Shown: positions 8,617-17,059 of the stretch, piece after piece | Numbering within the stretch: position 1 is the stretch's first letter | Layout of the letters: the number at the start of each line of letters is the position of its first letter | NCBI RefSeq assembly: GCF_026191725.2 | Contig: NZ_CP120863.1 | Coordinates: 62,001-126,000 of the forward strand | Source of the DNA: Roseibium porphyridii | GTDB taxonomy: Bacteria; Pseudomonadota; Alphaproteobacteria; Rhizobiales; Stappiaceae | Length of the DNA: 64,000 nt | Direction: 5' to 3' | Program-made: the position numbers and the translations under genes | The notes under the pieces: generated by a model | The model's database searches: none | What the model was told of the DNA's origin: nothing | Seen by the model: only the letters and a program-made list of their open reading frames with translations

Positions 8617-9513
8617 TCACAGCTTTCCCCCAGAGTAAGTGTTGGCGCGGCGTTGATGGCGCGCGCGGGAAACTGCGGCCCTCTCGGCCGGCGCGAAGGA
8701 CAGGCGTGGTGGAGCATCGGACGCCCGCACCAGTTTCAGGCGATAGCCCGGCAGAGGCTGACGATGGACAATGTCGCGCAGATCGTAGGTGAAGTGTTTC
8801 AGCGGCGAGAGGCTGCCTGACTTGGCGTGAAGGTGCTTGAGCGAGAAGCTCCAGCCGTGTTCCTGGCGGCCGCCATGTTTGCGCACGAGCCGGTAGAGCC
8901 GCCGCTCGAGACCGCCGGTCAGGCTGAAATACGCCCGATCGATGGTCAACACGCGGGCATCTTCAAGAACGGTGGCGTAGAACCAGTCGGGCAGGATCAG
9001 CTCAAGGCCAAGAGGACGACCACGATGGTCCGCCCTCTCCTTCCATTCGTTGATCCAAGAGAAGCGATGCATGCGCCGTTCGGTCGGCTGCCGGATCGAG
9101 GTCGCAATTGTCGTTGACTGCAGCCGGTCCAGAGCGGATTTGAGCCGGTCGTAATCCCTCCGGCTGACACCGCGACCGATGAAGGTCAGGATCTCGTAAG
9201 GAGTAGCCACCATCAGGCGCGAGGTCCGAAGACCTGCATCGCGTGCCTCGACGATCTGCGAAGCGGCCCAGATCAGGATATCGGCGTCCCAGATGGTCGC
9301 CATGCCGTGCTCGGCGGCGGCTTCAACGCGAATGACGATCTGCCCCGCCTTGAAATCTATCGGCTTCAAGCGCCTCGATTTGGCAAGCGAGAAGAAGGGA
9401 TAGGCCATCAGATCCTGCGCATCGCGCGGGGCAAGATCTCCGGGTAGAGCCCGGAAAGGACCGAGCTGATCATGAGGAGAATGAAACTTGCGGTCCAACA
9501 CGGTGCGACTCAC
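8617..9513 (-). CDS. repA: RepA-like replication initiator (RPA family)
   Basis: A 298-residue protein matching the RepA initiators of alphaproteobacterial plasmids and integrative elements. It contains MAYPFFSLAKSRR near residue 37, IWDADILIWAASQI near residue 75, a winged-helix-like TPYEILTFIGRG region, and GGLERRLYRLVRKHGG near residue 208. It probably binds the three iterons that follow its stop codon and starts replication of the circular form. Its start overlaps the stop of the upstream HTH gene (ATGA at 9510-9513), so the two are coupled. Confidence 0.88.
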   Translation of the reverse strand: MSRTVLDRKFHSPHDQLGPFRALPGDLAPRDAQDLMAYPFFSLAKSRRLKPIDFKAGQIVIRVEAAAEHGMATIWDADILIWAASQIVEARDAGLRTSRLMVATPYEILTFIGRGVSRRDYDRLKSALDRLQSTTIATSIRQPTERRMHRFSWINEWKERADHRGRPLGLELILPDWFYATVLEDARVLTIDRAYFSLTGGLERRLYRLVRKHGGRQEHGWSFSLKHLHAKSGSLSPLKHFTYDLRDIVHRQPLPGYRLKLVRASDAPPRLSFAPAERAAVSRARHQRRANTYSGGKL

Positions 9514-9791
9514 CGCACGGCGCGGCGGGAACCGCTTGCCTGCTGCGCATTATGGCGCTTGGCCGGAAGTACCTGCCCGCTCGGGTCGGAAGTCGATGTG
9601 ACGGCGCCCCGATTGGCCCAGGCCTGCAAGTCCTCGAGCGAATAGACGACACGGCCGCCGAGCTTGCGGTATGCAGGCCCTGTCCCATAGGTGCGATGCT
9701 TTTCGAGCGTGCGACCGGAAAGGCCGAGAAAACGAGCAGCTTCGGGAGTGCGCAGAAAGCGCGGCGGCATTCCGGCGAGCGGATCGGGCAT
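9510..9791 (-). CDS. AlpA/excisionase-like helix-turn-helix protein
   Basis: A 93-residue protein with the MerR/AlpA-type helix-turn-helix seen in excisionases: LRTPEAARFLGLSGRTLEKHR, then KLGGRVVYSLEDLQAW. A short basic tail follows. In these elements the gene always precedes repA, and here it overlaps repA by four bases. It may act as a directionality factor or a regulator of repA; the sequence alone cannot decide. Confidence 0.82.
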   Translation of the reverse strand: MPDPLAGMPPRFLRTPEAARFLGLSGRTLEKHRTYGTGPAYRKLGGRVVYSLEDLQAWANRGAVTSTSDPSGQVLPAKRHNAQQASGSRRAVR

Positions 9792-9928
9792 GGTCGAACC
9801 TCCAGGGTTTGGCGAGTACCGCTGGTCAGCAGCGGCCGATGGAGGTCACGATGGCGGAGTGGCGACGCGAATGGGGAGTGCGAAGATGCGGTTACGAAAA
9901 TCGCACCCCTCTGATACATCCAGGATTT

Positions 9929-10703
9929 CTAACGGCGGAGTTGATCCAGATAGCCACCGGAAACTATGGTGGATCCGTCCCGCACAAGCCTATTTGTCGT
10001 GTCGCGAAGCGGAGAGGTTTTCCAGGGCTCTGAAGCAACCCTACTGGCCCCGAAAAAGCTTTGGGCAATCTCTCTTAAGGAGGCACCGTTTGAGCGGCCA
10101 TCAACCGCCCTCAACATGGCTTTGAACCTAAGGCGTTTTTGCGCGGTGAGACGGCTGTCCGCACCCATCTCTCTGCCTTCGAGGAAATCCAATAACCGCC
10201 CCATTGCCTTGTGCCGAGCGCGAGTTCCATCGTCCAGTGGAGTTACGACTGCGAGACGACTTTGGGGGAGATGGGTGCCCTGAAACAGAAGATGGACTGT
10301 TTTTAGCCCTTTTCCGAGGATGACATGCAGCCCTTCAGGGCTCTGACGGGTGATCCCGCTGCGGAGGGTTTGAAAATTGAGAAGGCCGGGTTGGTCCGGT
10401 ATAAGGCCGGTTCCCGCTGATTTCAGGATGACCTTCGACGTATCGGTTGTAGGCTCCCAGTAAATTGTTTCATCCAGAGCCGTCAGGTCCGGACTTGTTG
10501 CGAAACGAGATCCCCCAACGAACCCGGAGCACTGCGTCCATCTCGTCAGGAGACCTCCCTTCGGCTGCCAGTTCGGCGAACTCTTGCTGATAGCTGGTAT
10601 TTCGTCTGAGACATTCCCAGGCAAGATCGGGGACACTCGAATTGTCAAAGTAATCGTACGCTGCAGCAGATCGCCACTGCGAGACATCCGGCACCATCGG
10701 CAA
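9929..10703 (-). pseudogene. DUF6499-DUF2285 regulator-like gene, frameshifted
   Basis: The N-terminal 60 or so residues (PDVSQWRSAAAYDYFD, starting at ATG 10703) match the DUF6499 domain. The C-terminal part (LTAQKRLRFKAMLRAVDG to the end) matches DUF2285. They lie in different frames. The switch falls at a C5 run at 10512-10516 (G5 on the coding strand): one G fewer would read RWG-SRFATSPDLTALD without interruption. Either the gene has a one-base insertion or the assembly has an error at a homopolymer. The intact protein would have about 257 residues and is probably DNA-binding. Confidence 0.78.
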
Positions 10704-10819
10704 CCTCCTGAAATGCAGGAAAAATGCAATTGGAGGCCGGAACCATCATAAGTTGCAGTGACGATGGGAACCCCTTGAGGCGGGAGAACGTGATGCGCGG
10801 CACGCATTGCCAAATGTGG

Positions 10820-11086
10820 TCAATTCCGCTCGCCTTCCGCCAGGAGTTGCCGGTAACCGTGTTCCGTCATCCATTGCGCGCGTGCCAGGTGGCTATCGTG
10901 AATACCCCGAGCCCGCTCTGGCTCCTGTCTTGGATCAATACCAAACAAGACCTGAACGGCTTCTGCCCAGTCCGCACCATCCGCCTTGGCGTCGAGGAGG
11001 CGCATATAGAGCTTGAAGTGCTTTTTGTCGTAGTCCGTGAGTTGATCTGTGTCCGGTGCCTGATCGAGAATTCCCGACTTCGTCAT
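10820..11086 (-). CDS. Small DUF2285 protein
   Basis: An 88-residue protein of the short DUF2285 type found upstream of the DUF6499-DUF2285 gene in alphaproteobacterial integrative elements. Diagnostic pieces are YDKKHFKLYMRLLDAKADG, WAEAVQVLFGIDP and HLARAQWMTEHGYRQLL. It is probably a helical DNA-binding protein of unknown target. It is transcribed away from the XRE regulator gene, and the 276 bases between them probably carry both promoters. Confidence 0.8.
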   Translation of the reverse strand: MTKSGILDQAPDTDQLTDYDKKHFKLYMRLLDAKADGADWAEAVQVLFGIDPRQEPERARGIHDSHLARAQWMTEHGYRQLLAEGERN

Positions 11087-11317
11087 CGCACGTCCCCCTT
11101 AGCCATTTGCCGCTTTGAAGCGATGCCCATGTCTTTGTAACAATGTTTGAGACCGGTTGTAAGGTTCGCCCAATGCATCGCGTGATGCACACAGCACATC
11201 GAAACACGCAAAAAACGCCCAATTCGACCTGCAAAAACCATCAGTTGCGTGGATATTTTTCCACGGGTGTGAACATCCAACCCGAGGATCAAGCTTCCTG
11301 GAAGTGTTTTTGTAGAG

Positions 11318-11339
11318 AATACTCCGTGGTGAAATACTC
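11318..11339. promoter_or_regulatory. Candidate operator upstream of the XRE gene
   Basis: AATACTC occurs twice in direct orientation, at 11318-11324 and 11333-11339, 15 bases apart and about 24 bases before the XRE start codon. The position suits an autoregulatory site. This is inference from repetition and position only. Confidence 0.3.
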
Positions 11340-11362
11340 TTCAAGGCGTTGCTCTCCGATTT

Positions 11363-11611
11363 ATGGAAATCCGAGAGGTGTTCGCACAAAACCTGAGAGC
11401 GTTGCGGCAGGCTAAAGGCCTGTCACAGGAGGAACTTGCGCACGAGGCGGGGATTGATCGGACCTACATCAGCGCCTTGGAGCGCAATGTGTATAACGCC
11501 AGCATTGATGTCGTTGACAGATTGGCACAGGTGCTCGGAGTGGATGCTGCGGAATTGCTGAAACGACCTTCAGCTGAGATGAAAGAATCGAAATCTGACT
11601 TTGACTTTTAG
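11363..11611 (+). CDS. XRE-family transcriptional regulator
   Basis: An 82-residue protein that is almost entirely a lambda-repressor-type helix-turn-helix: FAQNLRALRQAKGLSQEELA, HEAGIDRTYISALER, and a closing VVDRLAQVLGVDAAELL. A charged tail follows. Similar single-domain regulators control transfer or excision genes in integrative elements. It is divergent from the DUF2285 and repA operon and may repress it. Confidence 0.85.
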   Translation: MEIREVFAQNLRALRQAKGLSQEELAHEAGIDRTYISALERNVYNASIDVVDRLAQVLGVDAAELLKRPSAEMKESKSDFDF

Positions 11612-11696
11612 AGAAGTACGCAACCGCGTTTCCTCGGCGCATGGATATGTGCAAACTCGTCGTTAGGAAAGAAGATTTCTGATTATGTAATTGTCT

Positions 11697-11993
11697 CTAT
11701 TGAGTCTTTTCCAGCGCTTGGATCATCTGGTGCGTCGTGCTCCAACTGTGCATCGGAATTCCGCTTTCCGGTTCCATCGCCGAAGGCCAACCCGTCCAAT
11801 GCGTTGTGTTGAACGGCATGATGCGCGGCGTTTGAACGAGCGGAATAAAGGGGACCTCTTCAACAATGAACGCGTACGCTTCCGCAACCAGTTCTGGAAT
11901 TTCCGGATCATCCAGCTTCATTGGCTCGATCTCATCAAGCTTAGACGCGTAAAACCGGGAACACGGAAAGCCGTGTCTCCGGCTCCGCGGAAA
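11697..11993 (-). pseudogene. C-terminal remnant of a family 5 ABC solute-binding protein
   Basis: The open frame (TGA upstream at 11994-11996) reads SRFYASKLDEIEP, ELVAEAYAFIVEEVPFIPL and PFNTTHWTGWPS. These match the C-terminal 90 residues of oligopeptide/oligosaccharide-type binding proteins, in which NTTYWTGWP is typical. No signal peptide or N-terminal lobe is present, and the ATG at 11921 is internal to the fold. It is chromosomal debris trapped between element genes, possibly marking an old element boundary. Confidence 0.65.
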
Positions 11994-12090
11994 TCAGGCC
12001 ACCTGATCGGGCTGCTTCTCTGTTTGCCCCCCAACTCTGGCCCTGCATTCTGGCGGGCACGCCCGGCACAGCCAGGCCGGAAGAACACAA

Positions 12091-12431
12091 TCAGAGTAGA
12101 CCGCGCGTTCTCAGGCTGACCTCCTGGCCAATGCCGACGATGATGTGATCGTGCAGCATCAGACCCAGGACCTTGCAGCCTGTCTGGATTTCCTTCGTCA
12201 TCTTGATGTCGGCGCGTGAAGGTTCCGGGTTGCCGGAGGGATGGTTGTGGACGAGGATAAGGGCGGTAGCGTTGAGTTCAAGGCCCCGCTTCAAAACTTC
12301 GCGAGGATAGACCGGAACGTGATCGACGGTTCCGGTCGCAAGGCATTCATCCGAGATGAGCCGGTTCTTCTTGTCGAGATAAAGCACATGAAACCGCTCC
12401 ACCTCGCCGCGGATGGTGAGGGTGCAATAGT
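12091..12431 (-). pseudogene. radC: RadC/JAB-domain protein, N-terminally truncated
   Basis: About 113 residues of the MPN/JAB domain remain, with the metal-binding HNHPSG-x6-D motif ([14 protein letters not shown]) and the conserved [12 protein letters not shown] strand. RadC-like genes are common cargo in integrative elements; their biochemical role is unsettled. The first 100 or so residues (HhH region) are gone. The frame runs out of homology at 12431, exactly where a 73-bp palindrome begins, so the ATG at 12486 lies inside foreign sequence. Removing the palindrome would join LIAHYC to TLTIRGE in frame, though that upstream frame does not otherwise look like RadC. Confidence 0.78.
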
Positions 12432-12504
12432 TGATCCTCCCCCTTTGAAGTGATCCGCCGTTATGTTTAGAAAAACGGAGGATCACTTCAAAGGGGGAGG
12501 ATCA
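12432..12504. mobile_element. 73-bp perfect-ended palindromic element in radC
   Basis: Two 25-base arms (12432-12456 and 12480-12504, beginning TGATCCTCCCCCTTTG) are exact inverted copies. After one mismatch the stem continues for five more pairs, leaving an 11-base loop. The element starts with TG and ends with CA, as many insertion sequences do. It carries no gene. It looks like the two ends of an insertion sequence with the middle deleted, or a minimal MITE-like insertion. No target duplication was seen. Confidence 0.7.
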
Positions 12505-12771
12505 GTGCGATCAGCTGCATCCCGATGACGCTCGCTTCTGTCTCATGCTTCACTCCTGAATGGTGAAGATGAAACGGATTCTCTCTCTTATCCGATCAGA
12601 CTATCTGGACCCATAGGCGCTGACGGGGAACATTACGCAAAAATAGCCGGACCAGTGGTAGCGCTTGCGCCTTTCTGCGTAAAGGGAACCGCTAATCTTT
12701 ATCACGCTTTTTGCAGGAATAGCTTAACTTCTCAGAGCTAGCTAACAAGCAAATTTTCAGCAACTTAATTG
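12505..12771. other. Junction region between element remnants and the chromosomal-type module
   Basis: No gene or RNA was recognised in these 267 bases. The left part is in frame with the truncated radC if the palindrome is ignored. The right part approaches the lost end of ridA. The element's right attachment site may be here, but no direct repeat could be matched. Confidence 0.35.
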
Positions 12772-13116
12772 CTATGCGGCTGCTGTGACAATAAACTCGA
12801 CGAGGTTTTCCGGCGTTGCCAGTTTCGCTTAGCCGCAGGCGCGTGCTGGAGGACTTGCAGGGTCGATCCAGGCGTCGTATACCTCATTCATTGCTGCAAA
12901 GTCAGTCATGTCCGTGAGCCAAACGATGACTTGCAGGGCTCTGGATTTGCTTGTGCCGGCTTCAGCCAGCAAGCGGTCGACCTCGGCAAGCGCATCTTTG
13001 GTCTGCGTGACGACATCGGCACCCGCGTTCCCAACCTGGCCAGCCAGATAGACTGTATTGCCGTGGATGACGATCTGGCTCATCCGCTTGCCGGAATGCA
13101 TGTATTTCGGGTCCAT
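12772..13116 (-). pseudogene. ridA: RidA-family protein with a premature stop
   Basis: The frame from ATG 13116 (MDPKYMHSGKRMSQ, with an AGGA-like ribosome site) reads a RidA enamine/imine deaminase through PPARACG and then hits TAA at 12829-12831. Beyond the stop, the same frame continues AKLATPENLVEFIVTAAA to TAG at 12772, the normal end of a 114-residue RidA. One base change (for example GAA to TAA) would explain it. The lost 19 residues form the last strand and subunit interface, so the product is probably inactive. It is divergent from the LysR gene. Confidence 0.85.
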
Positions 13117-13225
13117 GATCCCTGTCCTTTCGATCGGTAATTTCAAGAGTGTTCTATCGTCGGCAGGGATTGCTTGTCCAATAACTAAACATAGACAAAA
13201 ACTATTCTTAACATCCTGATTTTCT

Positions 13226-13244
13226 ATCATAAGCAGCTTATGAT
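13226..13244. promoter_or_regulatory. Perfect palindrome between ridA and lysR (candidate LysR operator)
   Basis: ATCATAAGC-A-GCTTATGAT is a perfect 9-base inverted repeat around one central base. It lies 40 bases before the lysR start and 110 bases before ridA. Its size and its place in a divergent promoter fit a LysR-type binding site controlling both genes. Confidence 0.6.
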
Positions 13245-13283
13245 TGCCGTAAGCCAAACCGACATACGGGATGAACACGAGCA

Positions 13284-14213
13284 ATGGAAACCGCCGTTCA
13301 AGAGTTAAACTGGAACCTTCTACGGACATTCTTCGCTATTGCCGAGGAAAGGAGCATAACGAAAGCAGCAGCCCGACTCGGGCTACGGCAGCCCTCTGTC
13401 AGCAGCTCCCTGCAAAAACTGGAAGCCCAACTCGGATGTCAGTTGGTATTTCGCGACAGCCGCAGTTTTGAACTAACCTTGCGCGGCGAAAAAGTCTATC
13501 AGGAATGCAAAGAGATCTTTTTATCAACCGAACGTATCCATTCGCTTGTGCGCGATGCGACCGACGAGGAACAGGGCGAACTCAACTATCACATCATCAG
13601 CAATCTGACTTCGCCCCTATTGGATGAGCTGTTCCGGCTTTATCACCAGCGCTATCCGTCGGTAATGTTTCGAGGCAAAGTTCAAAACAGCCAAGACATT
13701 CTGGAAAGCATATTGAAGGGTAACGTCTCCATAGGCATCTGCCTCTTGCCCAAACCTGTCGTCAATCTTCCTTCGGTTCGTCTGTTTCGAGAAGAATTCA
13801 AGGTGTTTTGCGGCGCAGAGCATGCCTATTTCGGGCAATCGCCAATCAGCTTGAGGGACTTGCGCCGCGAACCGTTTATCTCTTTCAGCTGTGCAACGGA
13901 TGCCAGCGGGCTTGAACCGATGACCGACCTGCGCAACCGCGCCAAGATCGGCCAACGGACCACTGGAGAAAGCACCAACTTTGAAGAAGTCAGGCGCATG
14001 ATTGTTGCCGGGCTAGGCATTGGTATCCTCCCCTACCCGGCCGTGAAGGACGATGTTGAAAACGGAGTTTTGTGGCCAATCGAAATAGCCGACGAAGCCA
14101 TCGGCGCCGATGTCTATCTCGTGCATGCATCCGAGCAGGATCTCAAACCTTCCGAAACCAAATTCGTGGAACTCGTGAAGGAGTTGAAAGAGCTCTACCC
14201 GGATCTGGCCTAG
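13284..14213 (+). CDS. LysR-family transcriptional regulator
   Basis: A 309-residue protein. The N-terminal winged helix-turn-helix is clear (ITKAAARLGLRQPSVSSSLQKLE, residues about 25-47). The periplasmic-binding-like effector domain follows from about residue 95 to 300. It is divergent from ridA and convergent, by a 12-base gap, with the ornithine cyclodeaminase-like gene. It probably senses an amino acid or derivative handled by the neighbouring enzymes; the effector is not deducible. Confidence 0.9.
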   Translation: METAVQELNWNLLRTFFAIAEERSITKAAARLGLRQPSVSSSLQKLEAQLGCQLVFRDSRSFELTLRGEKVYQECKEIFLSTERIHSLVRDATDEEQGELNYHIISNLTSPLLDELFRLYHQRYPSVMFRGKVQNSQDILESILKGNVSIGICLLPKPVVNLPSVRLFREEFKVFCGAEHAYFGQSPISLRDLRREPFISFSCATDASGLEPMTDLRNRAKIGQRTTGESTNFEEVRRMIVAGLGIGILPYPAVKDDVENGVLWPIEIADEAIGADVYLVHASEQDLKPSETKFVELVKELKELYPDLA

Positions 14214-14225
14214 GCCGCTCCTGTG

Positions 14226-15212
14226 TCAATCACGGCCTTTGTTTTCTTCCAGATCGGACTGCGCCTGAACGGCCGCGGCAAGATCCTCCAAAGACAGGCC
14301 TGCAGACTTGAAAACAGTGTAGGCACCGTCATACCTACGGCCGGGATGTTCGCCCGCGCACAGCTCGTGAAGGTCAGCCTTTATGTCTTTCTTTTGAATG
14401 ATCCCAGATTCCAGCGGCTGGAACAGGTCTCCGGATAGGAGTGCACTGTCGCGCCCGTCTACAAAGATTTCTGCCTGACGCATCGACTGATCGTCGCTCT
14501 CGCGCATGTCGGCCCTAAATGCCCCAATGAGATCGAGATGACTTCCGGGTCTTAGCCATGTTCCCTTGACCAAGGGTTCTTTCGAGGCTGTTACCGTGCT
14601 GACGATGTCTGCGTTTTCGCAAGCAACCTGTAAATCTTCAGCGACTTCGGCATTCAAACCTGCCTGAGCAAGTTGTTGCGTTATACCTTCCGCCTTTTCT
14701 GGTCGGCGTCCCCAAACCGAAATCTTCGACATTGGCCGCACATTGGCATGCGCCAACCCGACTGCAACCGCTAGCTGACCGGTGCCGACAATGAGGTGTC
14801 TGCTTGCATCCTTTCGGACTAGGTAATCGGCCGCCAAAGCGGATGTTGCGGCGGTGCGCCGAACCGTCAGCGCATCGCCGTCCAGGACGGAGCTCAATTG
14901 ACCGGTTGCACCGTCGAAAAGCATGTAACCCGCATTGATCGTCGATTGCCCATTCTCGGCATTCCAGGGACAGAAGGTGACGACCTTCACCCCGATATTC
15001 TTGCCCGGAAGCCAGGCCGGCATGATCAGCAAGGAGCCGGCGTCGTTCGATGCAGCCTGTTGGGGCGCTGGTATGGTCAGAACCTGACGTGGTGGTGCCT
15101 GAACGCCATTTTCAGTGAACCAGCCCCGCAACTGTTCGATTAAAGTCGACCATTCCAGGCTGTTTTCGACTGTCTCGTGGGCCACAAATTCAGTCACGGT
15201 CGGCTCTTTCAA
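14226..15212 (-). CDS. Ornithine cyclodeaminase / mu-crystallin family protein
   Basis: A 328-residue protein with the family's length. LTVRRTAATSALAADYL near residue 117 and the dinucleotide-binding HLIVGTGQLAVAVGLAHA near residue 139 are diagnostic, and HLDLIGAFRADMRE follows. Relatives include ornithine cyclodeaminase, Delta1-pyrroline-2-carboxylate reductase and alanine dehydrogenase. With RidA-like proteins, which remove enamine/imine intermediates, as neighbours, an imine reductase or cyclodeaminase acting on an amino acid is likely. The start overlaps the end of the M20 gene by 23 bases, so the two are co-translated. Confidence 0.85.
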   Translation of the reverse strand: MKEPTVTEFVAHETVENSLEWSTLIEQLRGWFTENGVQAPPRQVLTIPAPQQAASNDAGSLLIMPAWLPGKNIGVKVVTFCPWNAENGQSTINAGYMLFDGATGQLSSVLDGDALTVRRTAATSALAADYLVRKDASRHLIVGTGQLAVAVGLAHANVRPMSKISVWGRRPEKAEGITQQLAQAGLNAEVAEDLQVACENADIVSTVTASKEPLVKGTWLRPGSHLDLIGAFRADMRESDDQSMRQAEIFVDGRDSALLSGDLFQPLESGIIQKKDIKADLHELCAGEHPGRRYDGAYTVFKSAGLSLEDLAAAVQAQSDLEENKGRD

Positions 15213-16437
15213 TCACCGCATGGAACAGGATGTTCAGGCCTTCGACAAAATCCTCCGGCTCACAGTGCTCCTCGTTGTTGTGAGTGACGCCACCTTTGCA
15301 GGGCGTGAAGATCATTGCCGTTGGACAGCACAAAGCCAGGTGATAGGCATCGTGACCGGCCTGGCTCTGAATTTCGCGCCAATTAGCCCCTATTCGGGTA
15401 GCTTGATTGCGCAGTAGGTTGACCAGCTCCTGATCAAAAATGTCACCGCCCCACTGCCACTCGTCTTCGATTTTCGCGATGCATCCAGCTTTCGCAGCGC
15501 TTTCAAAGAGAGCGCGGCGCATTTTTTCGGCCATAACCTTTGTTGTGGTCGGGTCGGGATGACGAACATCACAAACCGCTTCTGCCGTGTCGGAGAGAAT
15601 ACCCGCCTTGTTCGGCCAGGCGGTCAGTCGCGCTGCCGTCGCCTTACCGTCGTGAACAGCAAAATCCCAGCCGATATCGTCAACCGCTGTCAGCCACCGC
15701 GCCCCTGCAACCAGAGCGTTCTGCCGTAGATCCATCGGAGTCGGCCCAGTATGAGCAGTGCGCCCTGAAAACGAAGCGCGCATACCATGGCTAGGATAGC
15801 CGCCGGTAACGATACCGACTTTGCGTCCTTCGGCGTCAAGTATCGGACCCTGTTCGATATGCAGTTCGAAATACGCGTCGATTTCACCAGCTGCGCATTT
15901 GGTGGCTCCCCCATATCCAATACGCTCCAACTCGTCTCCGAACCGGCTTCCGTCGTCGCCAACCAGGTCTTTCGCCCAATCTGCAGTGTATTTTCCGACA
16001 AAACATCCGGAGGCAACCATCGGCGGCGAATACCGGGCTCCTTCTTCATTTGTCCAGTTGACTGCAATGATCGGCCGCTTGGTTGTATGTCCCGCGTCGT
16101 TGAGACGGCGCAGCACCTCAAGCCCGGCGAGTACCCCTGCAATTCCGTCGAACCGACCACCATTGATCTGCGTATCCAGGTGGCTGCCGATCAGGATCGG
16201 CGGCAGCGAATTGTCACTGCCGTCGCGGCGCGCGAAAATATTACCTAGTTCATCGACGCTTACGCTCAGGCCTGCCTCCTTACACCAGCCGACAAAGACA
16301 TCTCGCATCTGCCGGTCCGCATCGCTCAGCGTGAGGCGAGAGAGACCTCCTGGGCGTCCCCGACCAATTTCCGCAGAGGCTTCAATCGTGCTCCAGAACC
16401 GGTCAATATTGACGCCCATGTCGGAAGGTACGGACAT
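15190..16437 (-). CDS. M20-family Zn-dependent N-carbamoyl amino acid / ureido amidohydrolase
   Basis: A 415-residue protein starting at ATG 16437 (MSVPSDMGVN). Metal ligands are visible: His86 and Asp88 in GSHLDT, the Glu pair in TNEEGARY, and His in FELHIEQG. A C-terminal His lies in THNNEEHC. A small dimerisation domain sits between them (GMRASFSGRTAHTGPTPM). The set matches the hydantoinase/carbamoylase group: N-carbamoyl-L-amino acid hydrolase, beta-ureidopropionase or allantoate amidohydrolase. The neighbouring amino-acid genes favour a carbamoyl- or acyl-amino acid. A longer start at 16554 adds an unlikely hydrophobic tail. Confidence 0.87.
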   Translation of the reverse strand: MSVPSDMGVNIDRFWSTIEASAEIGRGRPGGLSRLTLSDADRQMRDVFVGWCKEAGLSVSVDELGNIFARRDGSDNSLPPILIGSHLDTQINGGRFDGIAGVLAGLEVLRRLNDAGHTTKRPIIAVNWTNEEGARYSPPMVASGCFVGKYTADWAKDLVGDDGSRFGDELERIGYGGATKCAAGEIDAYFELHIEQGPILDAEGRKVGIVTGGYPSHGMRASFSGRTAHTGPTPMDLRQNALVAGARWLTAVDDIGWDFAVHDGKATAARLTAWPNKAGILSDTAEAVCDVRHPDPTTTKVMAEKMRRALFESAAKAGCIAKIEDEWQWGGDIFDQELVNLLRNQATRIGANWREIQSQAGHDAYHLALCCPTAMIFTPCKGGVTHNNEEHCEPEDFVEGLNILFHAVIERADRD

Positions 16438-16570
16438 TTTTTCCTCTTGATTTTTCTTGCAGTTACATGACTGGAGACGCAATCGGCTCTCTTTAAAAAT
16501 TATTTTGTCGGTGAGGCCTGACACTGGCAAATAGCCGGAAGCTATAAGTCGCAAAGCGTGGCCTTATGGC

Positions 16571-16960
16571 TTACTCTGTCGCTATGCAGTCAATCTCGAT
16601 ATTGAAGGGAAGCGGCCACGGAGTCACGGCAACGAAGGACCGGGCTGGAAAACGATCCGGAAAGTATTTCTTATAGACCGCGTTCACACCTGCGAAATGG
16701 CTGTTGTCGGTAATGTAGACCGTTGTTTTGACCACCTTGGCCAGAGAGGATCCCGCGCCCTCGAGCGCAACCTTCATCAGCTTCAGGACCGCCTCTGTCT
16801 GCTCTTCAATTGTTCCTTGCACGATTTCTCCGGTGAGCGAATCGAGCGGAGGAATTCCGCAGCTGTAATGCAGTCCACCTCCCTTGACGAGAAGTGAGGT
16901 CGGCGTTCCGAGTTGGCCGAATGCCTGGTTCAATTGCGGCAAGTCCACAACCTGTTTCAT
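16571..16960 (-). CDS. RidA-like (YjgF/UK114) protein, second copy
   Basis: A 129-residue protein of the RidA superfamily, full length and separate from the broken copy at 12772. It has GGLHYSCGIPP near residue 26, VVKTTVYITD near residue 81 and RSFVAVTPWPLPFNIEIDCIA at the end. The conserved arginine before the final strand (FPARSFV) is present, although the surrounding pattern departs from classical RidA, so it may belong to an Rid1-7-type subgroup. It is in the same orientation as the M20 and transporter genes and may protect against reactive enamines. Confidence 0.82.
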   Translation of the reverse strand: MKQVVDLPQLNQAFGQLGTPTSLLVKGGGLHYSCGIPPLDSLTGEIVQGTIEEQTEAVLKLMKVALEGAGSSLAKVVKTTVYITDNSHFAGVNAVYKKYFPDRFPARSFVAVTPWPLPFNIEIDCIATE

Positions 16961-17059
16961 AGATGTTCTTTCCCGTTGTGTCGTTTTGGGGTCTTCGAAA
17001 TTGTCTGATCCAAGTCAGGTCAAATGTTGCAAGTGCCGAGCCTTACCCACACCAGTGCA

